A stretch of 64,000 bases of DNA from Campanula takesimana (taxonomy: Eukaryota; Streptophyta; Magnoliopsida; Asterales; Campanulaceae). Position 1 is the first letter of the stretch, and each line of letters opens with the position of its first letter. The position numbers and the translations under genes were made by a program. Positions 47,001 to 58,384 of the stretch are shown one piece after another. The notes under the pieces were generated by a model, which saw only the letters and a list, made by a program, of their open reading frames with translations, was not told the origin of the DNA and did not search any database. The DNA is taken from the NCBI GenBank assembly GCA_026119855.1, contig JAOWBW010000281.1:682001-746000 (forward strand), in the 5' to 3' direction.

Positions 47001-50000
47001 CGTAATGTTAATAAAGGTTTCCCTCAGGTCTTGGACGTTGAAGCGTTCATTGTCAGTCAACAGCATGTGACTGAGAAAGCTCTGATTGATTTAATTCTGC
47101 CGTGCATTGATCAAAGCTCTGATGATTCACGCATCACCTTGGCAAGTGATTTGATCAAGCAGATGAATAATATTGAGCAGCAAATTAGTGCAATTACTCG
47201 TGGAGCAAGTAAACAGCCAGGGACCGTTTCTTCTGGAATTGAAGTCCCTGCAATAAAAGGAAGAAAAGGTTTGAGAGGCGGAAGTCCAGGATTGGCCCGA
47301 CGACCAGCTGCACAAGTTGATACAGTTCTGCCTTCTCCGTCAGCATTGCGTGCTTCAATGTCTTTACGTTTGCAACTACTCCTGAGGCTTCTCCCTGCCA
47401 TTTCTGCGGACCGGTACGTAAACTATTACTTTCCAATTACTCCCTCCTTCTCGGAAAGATAGTCCCATTTGGTTTTCAATGGTCAACACATGCTAACTTT
47501 GACCGAGCATTAATGTCAACCTAATCATCGTTATCAAATTCTAAAAATTGTTATTGACAAATCACTTGAATGGTTTGTCAATAACAATTTTTAGAATTTC
47601 ATTGCGATGAATAGATTGACATTAATGTTTTGTCAAAGTTCACATGTGTTGACCATTAAAACCCAAATGGGACTATCTTTCCGAGACGGATGGATTATAT
47701 GCCATGCATTTCATCATGTGCTGGAGCAGGGTGCAAGTTCATTTTGGGTACCTGTAGAAAACAACTTTTATCTAGAAGAACCTTAGGCGCTACGGCTGAG
47801 ACTGTATATATCCATAGGAGGTCACGTTCGTTTTGTCTTCCTTTTTCATTTTTGAACTCTGGGAAACTAAAAAAGCCCATGCATTTCATTCGAAGAGACA
47901 CATTTGAAAAATCTAGTATTTAAGAGGTACACGATCACTGTCCAAAGTAATCATCATAGCAAACTCCCACTATGATAACTATTGGGAAAATTTTCGGGTC
48001 ATATACTGCGCGTGGATTGCTTCATGAGAGTGATAGGCTCGCCTCTACGTTTTTACATCTACCGTTGTCTTTCCCTCAATCATCTAAACAATAGCTTCAT
48101 CACCTACACCTGTTTATCCATGAGTATATTAATCTTATTTGCTCAAGTGATTCTCCAGCTTAATTTCATTAATTATCGATTGGCCAAATTACATTTATGC
48201 CCCCAAAGTATCCACCAAATCCCAATTTGCACCCCAATTTGAAATATTGGTCTATTTGGTACTATAATTTCCAAATCGTCCCACTTTACCCTCTGACACT
48301 TTCCAAATAATCCCACTTTACCCCTTGTCAAGTGCATGTCAGGGGGCAAAATGGGACGATTTCAAAATTAAAGCACCAAACAGACCCACTTTTCAAACTG
48401 GGATGCAAAGTGTGATTTGGGGCATACTTCTGGGGAGATAAATGTAACTTGGCCTTATCAATTTTATGATGTGCTCAATGCTTACTTCGTACTTACAATT
48501 ATGAATCTCAAATGTTAGACTTGTTAGGGAGCCATCGGGCCGTAACATGAGGCACATGCTTGCCTCGGTGATACTACGTCTGCTTGGAAGCAGAGTTGTG
48601 CATGAAGATGCAGATCAGTATAACCCACTGTCACGGTCCTCATTGACGAGAGATGTTGAGTCAACAACTGTAGATCTATCTGGTGAGAGCCTCTTTGACC
48701 GATTGTTACTGGTTTTGCATGGAATATTGAGCAGCTGTCAGCCTAGTTGGCTGAGGTTCAGGTCCGGTTCTGGCTCCAAGTCTACAGCTGAAACTAGCAA
48801 AGACTGGCCTGTTTTTGATCGTGAAGTTGCTGAAAGTTTGCAGGTATGAGTCTGCCACAATATACAATTTAATCTGCTCACTCCGTCCCAGAATGTTAGT
48901 CCCAGTTTCCATTTTCTGTTTGTCCCAAAATTTTAGTCCCATTTCCTTATTTGAAGGATTAAGCAATGAATTTCCAAAAGTACCCTATGATAAAATTAGG
49001 AAACAACTCACTGGTGGCATTTACTCAAGAGTAATAAGTGGAGCTCATTAAGGATATTATTATGTGACGGAGGGAGTACCATTTTAATAGTCCTCTAGGC
49101 TAGGAAGATGGGGAGTTGAAGCCAGTTTAAGGGAAGAGATACTTTAATTATGAAGTTGCTGTCAAGATTTATGTGCAAGTGCCCCTATATTTCACTTACA
49201 TTTACTTTAGGTTATATAATTTCCTTCATATTAAACTAAATTTAAAACACCATCTCTTGAACTCTTATGATTTGTAATACGAATAAATACTTATAATTCT
49301 TCGGTCCAATTTTATAAATCTGACCAAAAGGAAGTCAAAAGTGGATCAAATGAATTCAACAATGGTATTATGTACATGTGCTTGTGAAAGAACTCAAAAG
49401 TTAACGTCCAAATTGCTTGAATAAATAAATATAGACCCCCCGTTTTTGGATTTAGTAACAATAATCAACTTTTAGAGTGCTGGCTGTACATTTTGTTGTT
49501 CATTTTTCATTTGATTTCTGGAAATTCCACTCTTCATCAATATTACTTAATAGTCTAAAATTTCTCTCTTTACTCTTTTTTACCCGTGATCTTTACATTC
49601 TTGACACACGCGGTGGTTCAATTTTTTATTTTTATTTTTATTTTTTTTAAATATTTGTTATTATAGAATTTGCTGATAGTAATATTTGTATATTATGCCG
49701 AAAATGCAGAATGACTTGGATCGCATGGTACTGCCGTATGCTATTCGGTGGCGTATTCAGACAGCTATGCCTTTTATTTTCCCCTCCCTTAAGCGGTCAG
49801 TTTCTTGCCAGCCTCCATCCGTCCCGCCTCATGCACTTGCTTCTCTCCAGCCCATTATTTCAGTTTCCGGGCTACCTATTGCAATCTCAAACGTGTCTCA
49901 GAGAAGCTCAATTTCTTCATCACGAGCTGCCTCTAATGGTGGGCCTGGAAAGAGCAAACCTCCGTCCCTGCAGCAGCAGCAGCAGCAGCCGGAGCATGAT

Positions 50001-50186
50001 GACATGGAGGTCGACCCGTGGACCCTACTGGAGGACGGAGCCGGGTCGGGTCCGTCTTCAAGTAACACAGCTGTGATTGGAGGAAGTGACCATGCTAATT
50101 TGAAAGCTGCCAGCTGGCTTAAAGGGGCGGTAAGGGTAAGGAGGACGGATTTGACTTATATAGGTGCTGTGGATGAGGATAGCTGA
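32028..50186 (+). CDS. MED12: Mediator subunit 12 (MED12 / CRYPTIC PRECOCIOUS / CENTER CITY)
   Basis: Twelve coding exons: 32028-32152, 37116-37175, 37468-37573, 39473-39541, 39640-39693, 39889-39996, 41266-41415, 41494-41838, 41983-44303, 44906-47413, 48528-48843, 49710-50186. They join in frame to 2212 residues, close to the Arabidopsis protein. It starts MQRYHAGSCTSAVNNN. The Med12 domain lies at about residues 175-230 (LIRNNVPLLRATWFIKVTYL). The CEWATCDF signature of the LCEWAV region is near 558, a basic KAKRQK near 877, and a Gln run with an acidic patch near 2142. MED12 is the scaffold of the CDK8 kinase module of Mediator in the nucleus. In Arabidopsis it controls flowering and embryo patterning. 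All borders are GT-AG. The donor after exon 9 (GAG|GTTGGC) is weak. The gene looks intact despite transposons in introns 1, 3, 9, 10 and 11. Confidence 0.95.
36048..36279. mobile_element. Stowaway-type MITE in MED12 intron 1
   Basis: TA-CTCCCTCCGTCCCATTTTAA faces TTAAAATGGGACGGAGGGAG-TA. This is a clean 232-bp element with intact ends. Confidence 0.9.
38179..38858. mobile_element. hAT element with captured gene start, in MED12 intron 3
   Basis: CTATGATACTCGGACTCGG and its inverted partner CTATGATGCTCGGACTCGC form the ends. The 8-bp duplication GCTTATCC is exact (38171-38178 and 38859-38866). Inside, a CT-rich leader (38535-38665) runs into a GC-rich open frame with ATG at 38669 (MRSTRTPRLSL...), which looks like a captured promoter/5' exon in the same orientation as MED12. 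No transposase. Confidence 0.85.
39174..39414. mobile_element. Stowaway-type MITE in MED12 intron 3
   Basis: TA-CTCCCTCTGTCCAAAAATGA faces CATTCGGGGACAAAGGGAG-TA, with long complementary arms (AAGTGGGAACATCATT). It ends 58 bp before the acceptor of exon 4. Confidence 0.85.
44516..44787. mobile_element. Stowaway-type MITE in MED12 intron 9
   Basis: CTCCCTAATCCCAGCAGAAG on the left and CTTGTGCTGGGACGGAGGGAG on the right. It fills nearly half of the 602-bp intron. Confidence 0.78.
47440..47693. mobile_element. Stowaway-type hairpin MITE in MED12 intron 10
   Basis: CTCCCTCCTTCTCGGAAAGA on the left, TCTTTCCGAGACGGATGGA on the right, with arms sharing AGTCCCATTTGGTTTT and TGGTCAACAC with their complements. 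It begins 26 bp after the donor of exon 10. Confidence 0.8.
48182..48454. mobile_element. MITE (TTGGCC-AATTACATTT family) in MED12 intron 10
   Basis: GGCCAAATTACATTTATGCC at the left and GAGATAAATGTAACTTGGCC at the right. Interior blocks (CCAAACAGACCCACTTTTCA) match the nested element at 3001-3342. Confidence 0.75.
48881..49076. mobile_element. Stowaway-type MITE in MED12 intron 11
   Basis: CTCCGTCCCAGAATGTTAGT on the left and TATGTGACGGAGGGAG-TA on the right. The arms are only partly complementary, so it is diverged or partly deleted. Confidence 0.65.
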
Positions 50187-50760
50187 TTGCGACTCTTATT
50201 AGATTTGGGATCTTCAAATAATCAAGCCCCGGTGGAAATTACCATTTTGGGCTTCCCCCTTCCCCTGCAGAGAGAGAAAGAGAGGGGTATTGGAGGTCAT
50301 ATTCTTTTGACAGGAAGGGCATTTTGGGGATGTGAAAAGAGCACACACATGGTGTTTTTCCTGTGGATAGCTGATTTGGGTGTGGGACCTGCTCGAGGAC
50401 TAACTTATTAATCATAGCCCCGCCCATTTCTGGATCGTGCGGCTATTAGCGTGGTTCGGAGGTTTATTGTATATATCGATAGAAGATGATAAGATATACT
50501 ATCTAGTTTCATTTCCATTGAGATGAGCTTAATGTGTCAAGAATGTCCTGTTGTTGTTGTTTCAGGGTCAATCTGTGGTCTTATGTTCCCATTTTTTGGG
50601 TCAAAGGGTATTTTAATTAGCTTGTTTTTGGTATTTTTAGACTTAGGCTTATTGTCTGTAACTGTTGTCTCATGTTGGCAATGTCACATTTGAATAGTAC
50701 CTTTAGAGCCATGGTGAATTACATCTAGTTTTTTTTTTTTTTTTTTTTTACCATTGTGAA
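50187..50760 (+). other. MED12 3' UTR region
   Basis: Non-coding DNA after the MED12 stop, T-rich, with a T run at about 50730-50749. The polyadenylation site is not marked by a clear AATAAA. Confidence 0.5.
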
Positions 50761-50922
50761 AAATGAAAAAGGGGATGGATGGACAAGTGAATCTGTGAAC
50801 TAGTTAATGAAATTTGTTTCGTTAGTTATCCGTTAAAGAACATAACGGAGATCTTAGTCAAATGCACATGTGGATGTTTGGTGGACAATTTTTGTTTGCA
50901 TGGATATAGAAAAGAATGACAA

Positions 50923-51047
50923 AAACTTGCGTGAGACGGACGGATCTCGTTGAAAAAGAGTAAATGATTTGCCCCCTATGGGTGGGGCAGGGCTTCCTCT
51001 GCCGTTGAGATCCGTCTCATGTGTGAAACCGTCTTACACAAGACTTC
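50923..51047. repeat. Small inverted repeat (GAGACGGA...TCCGTCTC)
   Basis: ACTTGCGTGAGACGGACGGA faces TCCGTCTCATGTGTGAAACC and then CACAAGACTT. This looks like a MITE of about 125 bp between MED12 and the RopGEF gene. No clear target duplication. Confidence 0.5.
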
Positions 51048-51237
51048 CTCAAGCTCGGAAGCATGTTAGATGCAATAAGTCATGTCAAATCTTGATAGAA
51101 TAATAGGTCTCTATTACTTAAAACAAACAAAATTGTGAGGATATTCATGTACATAAAATTCATAAGAAAATTTACTGCTGCATAATTGACTAAAAACTGT
51201 AAAGATCTGGGCTTTGACACCAAGGAATTGTTATGTA

Positions 51238-51485
51238 CTCCCTCTATCTCTAAATGAGTGTCCATTTTTAGAAATTTTTTGTCCCAAAATGAGTGTCCAT
51301 TTTGGTCATAACTTTGTCCCTAAATATTTTTTTTCGAATTTTTTTTCACCAGTCTCTTTATGCATGCAAAAACTAAATGTTTGTAAAGAGAATTACAAGA
51401 TTATATATGAACTTTGCTACCAAATTATACAAAAAGTTATGTTCCTTAAAATAAAATTTTGACACTCATTTAGGGACAGAGGTAG
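51238..51485. mobile_element. Stowaway-type MITE
   Basis: TA-CTCCCTCTATCTCTAAATGA faces TCATTTAGGGACAGAGGTAG-TA. Its interior, including TTTTGTCCCAAAATGAGTGTC, matches the copy at 18028-18292. Confidence 0.85.
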
Positions 51486-51640
51486 TAATTCCTTTTGTAA
51501 CCACTTTCACTGGTTTCAGTAAAGCCTTTTTTTACTCCTAATAGTTGAAAGTAAGCAAGCTAAGAAGTGCTTAAATAAGGACTGATGATCGTAAGTAAAA
51601 TCAGTCTGCAGTGCAGTTACATGAAATGTGCGGCTAAGAT

Positions 51641-54600
51641 TCATTCTTCTTCAAATGAATGGCTCTTGTTGGTGGGGGTGTGAGCGAAAAGACTATCAAT
51701 CCCTTCATAACTGATACAACGATTGACAGTCGAACTGTCATGCAGTCTGATGTCACTGTCCTGAACTATTGAAATAAGCCCCCGAAACATGGCCTATATA
51801 GCATCTACTCACCTTGGTTTCTCATTGATTTATCTACAAAGAGTACATCTTCAACCCAAGCAACAATGTTGAATGCCAAACTTTCCAACACCCTTGAATA
51901 GCTCTCCAAGATTGCTTGTCCCACATCCTACACCACGAACATTTTTTTTCCTAACTTTTAGGCTCCGTTTGTTTCAAATGAAAATAAAAATGAATAAACT
52001 CAAAATATTGCACAAAATCAACGGAAAAAGAACTCGAAGAATGATGTGAAGTATGTATAAACTTACCCTATTGTAATGAATCTTACTCGTATCCAACGTT
52101 GTTTGTGAAAGTTCAGGGTACCTTTGTTTCAAACAGAACAACAATGTCTCTGCTCGTTCAGCTAGTACAACGTTCTTGTCACTCCGGTCATTCTCAGCCA
52201 CTAGATCTTTTAACAAGTCCCACGATGATTTTGAATGATTCAAACAAGCTTTACGCCTCCATGTATACATTGAAGCTTCAACTCTATCGGCTAGTTCTAA
52301 TGCTTCGTGTTCAGAACTTAAGCTGAGATTATCAAGAATATGATCCGGGGAGAATTTTTCTGCTGAATTCATGTACCGATATATTGTATCTCCAACACTT
52401 GATCTTCCACTCTAAACACATAGTAAACTTTCAGATTTAAGATAATTGTACTTAAACATAAAAGACATGAAATTTGCTACTCCAACCACTGCCCAGACAA
52501 ATATCATTGACCAACTGATGTTGTTTAGTTTCATCTCACTTTTCCCTTTTTACCTTTATTTATCAAAATGAATCTCTAAAAACTCCTCAATGTATAGCCA
52601 AATACACTCTCAGTCCCATTTTAAGGTTCAAAGTCAAAGTAAAAAATTGTTAACTTAATTATACTTTGATTAAAAACCTTTTTTTTAAGTATTAATTATC
52701 CTAATAAAAATTTTGAAAATTGCGATTGATTCACCATTAATGACACTCTCATTAACAATTTTTAGTTTTTCATTAGGATAATTGAATTTTCTGCAAATTC
52801 TTGGTCAAAGTGCGATGAAGTTGACAATTTTCGCTTTGACTTTGAACCTTAAAATGGGATGTTGAGACTTGAGAGTACTAAATTAGGCACATCATGGATT
52901 TGGGGTAAAATAGTCATATCGCAAATATAAAGTCATCAAAAGTGAGACGGAACCAAACTTCAGGGGTATTGATACTTGTCCAAACCTCAGGCAGACAGTA
53001 AAATTAACCCAAAACAACAACAAAACCTTAGTCCTAAAATACGTTGGGGATCTACTAATATGAATCGTCGAATGGAAAAGACAAGAAATTCGCTCAAAGC
53101 GTAAAAAATATGACAATGTGGAAAGACTAAACTAACCTTAGGAAGGGAAGCCATGTATGAACTTGGGATATCCATTTCAGAAAGAATGCTACTATTGATA
53201 GCCATGGCTGCTTTATGAATTTGGTTAGCCGAATCGCGCTTATATCTCAGATGCTTCCTTGCCTTCTCTGATAGACCGCCTTGAGGAACACATGGCACGG
53301 GGAGCCACCATTTTTCTTCTTTCCTTACTGGTTGAGGAATCCTCCTAAACGATCCGGTCCTTGAATTTCCTGACATACTTCCTTGTTCTACATACCAGAA
53401 CTCTGTCTCTCCAAAACTCTCCAATATATCCTACAAAACAAAAATCATCTTTTTTTGGTTAGAAATATTTTCTCATTTTGATTTTTGAGGGAATGTAAAT
53501 GATATTTACCAGAAGAAGTGCATCGAGTTTTCTCAACGCGGGAAGGTTGATGTAAATATCTAGTCTTTGCCTGTTTGTCATAACCTAAAAATAGTACAAA
53601 CAAATTTTTTTAAAAAATCATCAAATTATTGACATTAAAATGGGTAGGACTAATCAAAATTCACAAAAAATAAAATAAAAAATAATAATAAAAATAAATA
53701 AATTACCTCAACAGGAATTCCACTTTGTAAATTCTGCGATGAACCGGGGATGAACTCAACAATGTAGTCACATACAGATAATAAGCAATTCATTTCTCTT
53801 TTCCACATCATTTTCTTTTCTGGGTGTAATGGCTCTAATCTCTGGTGTTGACCAAACATTGATGCTGTAGAACAAAATATAAATCAAATTATTTTGCTAT
53901 TTTAGAAAAAAATGGATTTGGCTTAGCTTTTTAGGATATGTTTGGAAGAAAAGAAAACTAAAAAGAATTAAATAAATACTCCCTCCGTCCCATTTGTATA
54001 GGTCACGTTTGATTGTTTTGATCAACACAAGTGAACTTTGACCAACCAATAATGTCAATCTAATCATCATAGTGAAATTTTAAAAGTTGTTATTGACAAA
54101 ATATTCAGTGATCTATCATTAACATTTTTAGAATTTCATTCGGACGATTGGATAGACTTGGTCAAAGTTCGCTAGTGTTGACCTAAAAAGTCAAACGTGA
54201 CCAGTATAAATGAGACGGGGACGGAGGGAGTAAATGTCATTACCATATAGATTTGTTATGGCATTAGAGACTGTCACAGCAGTGCAAACACCTTTCCCAC
54301 TTCCTGACATATCTTCCCCTAACAATAGCTTTGAAAATCTTTCCTTCATCATTTCAAGCTCTGTCAAGATTTTGTAACAAAATTTTAGAAATTACAAAAA
54401 TATTCCTTCAAATTTATCAAATATTTCATCCAAAATTACAACTTGTACATTCAAAACGGAATTGGAACCACTGCTCCATCTCGTTTGCTGTTAAGCTGCA
54501 GCTAGCAGTTGGGATAAAGTCACATCTCTCTTTTATCTTGTGTGGTCAAGAAGAATAGGGGACCCACGTGTTGTCCAATAAATTTTGATTTATATGATTC

Positions 54601-55260
54601 ATGAGAAGTAAGATGTGACTCAATCTCAACCACTCGCTCTAAAGTAACAACGAGATGGATAGAGCAGGAGTTCCACATCCCATACGAAACCATCCAGGCA
54701 CCCATAATTGGAAAGTAAGAATATGATCGATGGACAATATGTTGTACTGTATAACAGCTTAAGACATAAAATGTTGTACAGTAGAACTCCTTAAAGCACA
54801 TTAGATTCATAATTTTCTTTATTTGAAAGGACAAAATCATGTGAAAAACTCGAGAAAAACTTGTTTTACGCTCGCTTTAGTGTAAAACCCTGTTTTTATT
54901 CCTATATAAAACAAAATCTCTCAATGTAAAATACGTTTTACACATCTCTTAGTCTAAAACAAGATTTTCAAAAGACGGACTCCAAAATCATACTAGTAGG
55001 AAAGAATGGAACTTAATGTAGTACCTAAATCGGTGGCTTCGACCTCGTCAGACTTATCAACGTTGCTGATCTTATGATGCCTCAATGCGAACCTGGAAAG
55101 AACAACTTGATGAGGAGATTTTCCGGTGGCCGGCCAACACACCGGAGAAGAGGCGTCGGAGCAGCTAATGTTGTCATCAGTAGTTTGTTCTGAAAAAGCA
55201 GAGGTTTCAGAATATGTTCTTGAATATGACAAAGAATTTGCACTCATTGTTGAATCAAGA

Positions 55261-55297
<37 letters not shown>

Positions 55298-55367
55298 GAT
55301 CCATTGATGAAGGTGACGCCTCATAACCCTCTTCATAATTCTCCTCAAAATCATCAGTTTTCTCCAT
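51641..55367 (-). CDS. ROPGEF: ROP guanine nucleotide exchange factor (PRONE domain)
   Basis: Eight coding exons on the minus strand: 55367-55025, 54360-54244, 53864-53707, 53584-53510, 53430-53137, 52411-52067, 51927-51813, 51765-51641. They join in frame to 523 residues. The N-terminus is variable and has an 11-residue Thr run near residue 24. The PRONE domain (from about residue 115 to 480) shows the family motifs ERFSKLLLGEDMSGSGKGV, VTVSNAITNLY, WKREMNCLLSVCDYIVEF, KEEKWWLPVPCVP, KAAMAINSSILSEM, ADRVEASMYTWRRK, LKQRYPELSQT and SYSRVLESLAFN. RopGEFs load ROP/RAC small GTPases with GTP at the plasma membrane, in polar growth and receptor-kinase signalling. The C-terminus ends SHSFEEE and is less conserved. 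Next to MED12 in tail-to-tail arrangement, it is probably the ROPGEF3 orthologue. The gene looks intact. Confidence 0.93.
52605..52875. mobile_element. MITE in RopGEF intron
   Basis: TA-CTCTCAGTCCCATTTTAAGG faces CCTTAAAATGGGATG...GAGAG-TA. The arms share GTTCAAAGTCAAAG and its complement. It is a Stowaway-like element with diverged tips. Confidence 0.7.
53979..54230. mobile_element. Stowaway-type MITE in RopGEF intron
   Basis: TA-CTCCCTCCGTCCCATTTGTA faces GGGGACGGAGGGAG-TA. The arms share GGTCACGTTTGA and its complement. It ends only 13 bp from the donor of exon 2. Confidence 0.85.
54846..54980. repeat. Dispersed short repeat in RopGEF intron 1
   Basis: GAGAAAAACTTGTTTTACGC, TTTAGTGTAAAACC and AATGTAAAATACG blocks match the stretch at about 24268-24400. 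Confidence 0.5.
55262..55297 (-). repeat. Coding (ACA)n microsatellite in RopGEF exon 1
   Basis: Eleven ACA codons in a row (GTT repeats on the plus strand) encode a threonine run in the variable N-terminus. Slippage here would change protein length by whole residues. Confidence 0.9.
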
Positions 55368-55371
55368 TTTG

Positions 55372-55374
<3 letters not shown>

Positions 55375-55408
<34 letters not shown>
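55375..55408. repeat. (CT)n microsatellite in RopGEF 5' UTR
   Basis: About 17 CT units (GA on the coding strand) lie immediately upstream of the RopGEF start codon. Confidence 0.9.
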
Positions 55409-55412
<4 letters not shown>

Positions 55413-55464
55413 CTCTCTCTCACACACTAAAAATGTGAAATATGTGCTTAGACCTCAAAATACC

Positions 55465-56248
55465 TGCAAACAAAATATGTGAATGTCATAAAATGGATAT
55501 AGGCAGATAGATATGGCTTATAAACTAGTTCAAGAAAGGTGGCATCAGTGGCGAAGCCAGAAAATTTTAGAAAGGGGGTCGAAGTTGCTTTGAGATAATT
55601 ATAATAATTGTGATATACAAATTTCGTATAAAAGGGGGTCGAAATTATAATTTAGTGTAATTTGTTTTCAAAATTAAGGGGGTCAAAATGTTTAAGTCCA
55701 TTATTTTTAGTAGTAAAATGTAATTTTCTAAAAATTTTGAAAGCACTAAAATTGACACATTCTAAAATTTAAGGGGGTCGATTGACCCCCTTCGGCTTGC
55801 CTTGGCCTCGCCACTGGGTGGCATCTTGTTTTTTGTCGAGCTGTGTGCAAACTGATCTGAACGAACCACTTTATTACTGAACGAAACGAAAAGAGGAAAA
55901 TGAGAGAGGAATAATCAAGAAATACCCGGGAAAAAACTTGAATTAGAGAATCATATTCAAAGCCAAACAAGCATGAAATTTATAGTTATTTTCTTTCTCT
56001 CTTTAAATCTTTATAAGAAAGACAAAAAAAAAAAAAAAGCAAAAAAAGGAATCAATGAAATGTCATTGTTATGTCTTCTTATAACAAACCCATGATTCAA
56101 AATTTGCAGCACACTTTCGTTACAAAAAGAAAGAAAGAAAGAAAAATAAAAACTGAAGATTTTGAAAATATTTTAAAGCATTTAATGGTTAAATCAAAAA
56201 GCAAAAAATATGGAATAAATAATAGAGAACATTCTTTATAATCTTACC
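55465..56248 (-). promoter_or_regulatory. Probable RopGEF 5'-UTR intron
   Basis: On the minus strand TTAAAAAAG|GTAAGATTA (donor at 56248/56247) and GTTTGCAG (acceptor just above 55464) would bound a leader intron of about 780 bp. The hAT MITE at 55546-55816 lies within it. The upstream leader exon would reach into the T/A-rich DNA near 56350-56500. Inferred from splice-site fit only. Confidence 0.45.
55546..55816. mobile_element. hAT-type MITE (CAGTGGCG family)
   Basis: It starts CAGTGGCGAAGCCAGAAAAT and ends TTGGCCTCGCCACTG. The 8-bp duplication GGTGGCAT is exact (55538-55545 and 55817-55824). The interior has GGGGGTCGA and TTGACCCCC blocks and is related to the element at 21-250. Confidence 0.87.
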
Positions 56249-56949
56249 TTTTTTAAGACTGTCTGCATGAAATCTTTTTGAAATTTGAACAATTTGGTTT
56301 CAAAGAAGCTGTTGTTGTTATAGCCAATAGCCAATAGGAATCCAAGCCTGCAGTTTTAAAACAGTTCCCTCTCTCCTCCTTGTGTTTCTCAAAATTATTT
56401 TCTTTTTCTAAAAGTTGCAGCTTTAATCTTCTTTGAAAATACCCATTTGATCAAGATGATCATCAACCAATCTCCACCGTCCGATCGAGTTTTTTTTTTT
56501 TTTTTTTTTTTTCAAATTGAAGAGGATGAAGAAGAAGTTTGGTGAGGATGCAATGTATTGTGGGATGAGGTTGGAAACATGTTAAGGAGTGGAGGACTAA
56601 ATATATAGGGGTCATTTGTATGAAGTCAGTTTGAGGTGATGTACAACTGTTTATGCATATTGTACAATAGTGAAGTGAATTAAAATGATTTTGTCAAAAA
56701 AAATGTACAACTGATACTGCATAGGGTACATTGTTGTTAAGCTTGATGTCTGTGAAGTTGTTGAAAGTATTAATAAATAATAGTAATATTTGACTTTGAC
56801 ATTCTCTTTTGTGCATGAACTGATGAACAAGCTGGCCGCTAAGATGCTTCCACTAACCTTATGATTAATTTATGTTATTTTAAGATTGATTTATGATTTG
56901 GCCAGAACTCGAGAAAAAAATTGATCATTCATTATTTTAGTAAGTAGTA

Positions 56950-57219
56950 CTACCTCCGTCTCAGTTCAATGTGCACTTTTATTGTTTTATTGTTTATGTG
57001 GTTAATTCATTCGAATATTGACCTTTATTTTGTGAAAATCTAGCTATTATTATACAATTTTGAAAGTTGTTATTGTTTTATTGTTAGAAATAGTATCAAT
57101 AACATCTTTCAAAATTGCATAGAGATGTAGTATAGATTTTCATAAAATTAAGTTCAAAGTTCAGTCAAATTGATAAAAATAATAATCAAACATTGCACAT
57201 TGAGCTGGAACGGAGGTAG
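56950..57219. mobile_element. Stowaway-type MITE
   Basis: TA-CTACCTCCGTCTCAGTTCAA on the left and GAGCTGGAACGGAGGTAG on the right, with long complementary arms (CAATGTGCAC and its complement). Confidence 0.8.
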
Positions 57220-57267
57220 TGTTATTTTTTGAGTCTGGTGGGCGGGTATTCGTCAAGCTGTATAATA

Positions 57268-57446
57268 CTCCCTCCGTCCCAAAATGATATTCACGTTTGA
57301 CTATTCAAACTTTTTAAGGATATGAACCATTGCATCACTAGCCATGTTGTTTTTATGCACATGTAAGCCTAAATTGTAGAAATGAGAATAACTTTTTGGG
57401 ACAATGAAAAATGACAAATGAGAAGATTATTTTGGGACGGAAGGAG
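57268..57446. mobile_element. Stowaway-type MITE, short
   Basis: TA-CTCCCTCCGTCCCAAAATGA faces TTTTGGGACGGAAGGAG-TA, 179 bp. Confidence 0.82.
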
Positions 57447-57703
57447 TAGTTAGAATGGTAAGTGTCAAATTTTGTATGAATTGTAGTATTGTCGTAATGT
57501 CCTCAATCCCATCAACAGAGCCATTCAAATATGATCACTAAGTCGATCTTTATTGACCTCTAATGAACTCAAGTAACAAGAAGAAAACTCGATAAAATTT
57601 TGTATTCATGCCTTCATGGGTAGACCATTAAGTCGATGTCATCCTAAATCATACCAAATTAATTAAGAATATTTCTCGGGTAAGAAAAAACAAAAATACA
57701 ATA

Positions 57704-57986
57704 CTCCATTTCCATCCCTCCCATTAAAAAATTACACTTTACTTAAACATTTGTATTTCAGAAAAATACACTTTTTTTCAAAATAGATATTTAAAAATAT
57801 TTTTTTCACTAAATAAATAAGACTCGCTTGCATAATACAATAACTATCAACTTACTATTCTCTACCCATTTTTTTTTTCTTTTAATTCACTTTTCTTAGC
57901 TAGCCACAAGTCGTACACCATTTACATTTTCTTTTTATTCTCAAAATTAATGAAAGTGTTTTTTTTTTTTTTAATGAGACAGAGGT
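57704..57986. mobile_element. Degenerate Stowaway-type MITE
   Basis: TA-CTCCATTTCCATCCCTCCC on the left and AATGAGACAGAGGTAG on the right. Ends are eroded and arms poorly matched. Confidence 0.45.
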
Positions 57987-57989
57987 AGC

Positions 57990-58384
57990 AAAAATCTCAA
58001 CAAAAATAAGTTTCTATTTAATAATCCCAAACTTTTACTGGACACAAAACCATGAACAACACATTTTATATGATTTTTTTTTAATGAATTCGTTAGTTAG
58101 ATTTGTCGGGGGTTTAGCCAAAGAGACATGTGAAATAAGTTTGAAAATGATTAATCTTATTTTTAGTCAACTTGAATATAATAGTAATTGTAAGAAAGTT
58201 ATAATAATGTCGTTTATATATATATTTTTTTAATCCAAGAATAATGTCGTTTATATTAGTTTAGTGTTTCGTATGGGGAATAATATTTTTGGGGAATAGT
58301 GGTGCGATAGACGTGCATGCCATTAAAGTGATTTGCATTATCGATTTTAGGACAATATTAAAATAAATTTCAACTTGAATAATA
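57990..58384. other. Intergenic DNA, no feature seen
   Basis: AT-rich. ATAATGTCGTTTATAT occurs twice, 40 bp apart (near 58206 and 58242). No gene is recognisable. Confidence 0.4.
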
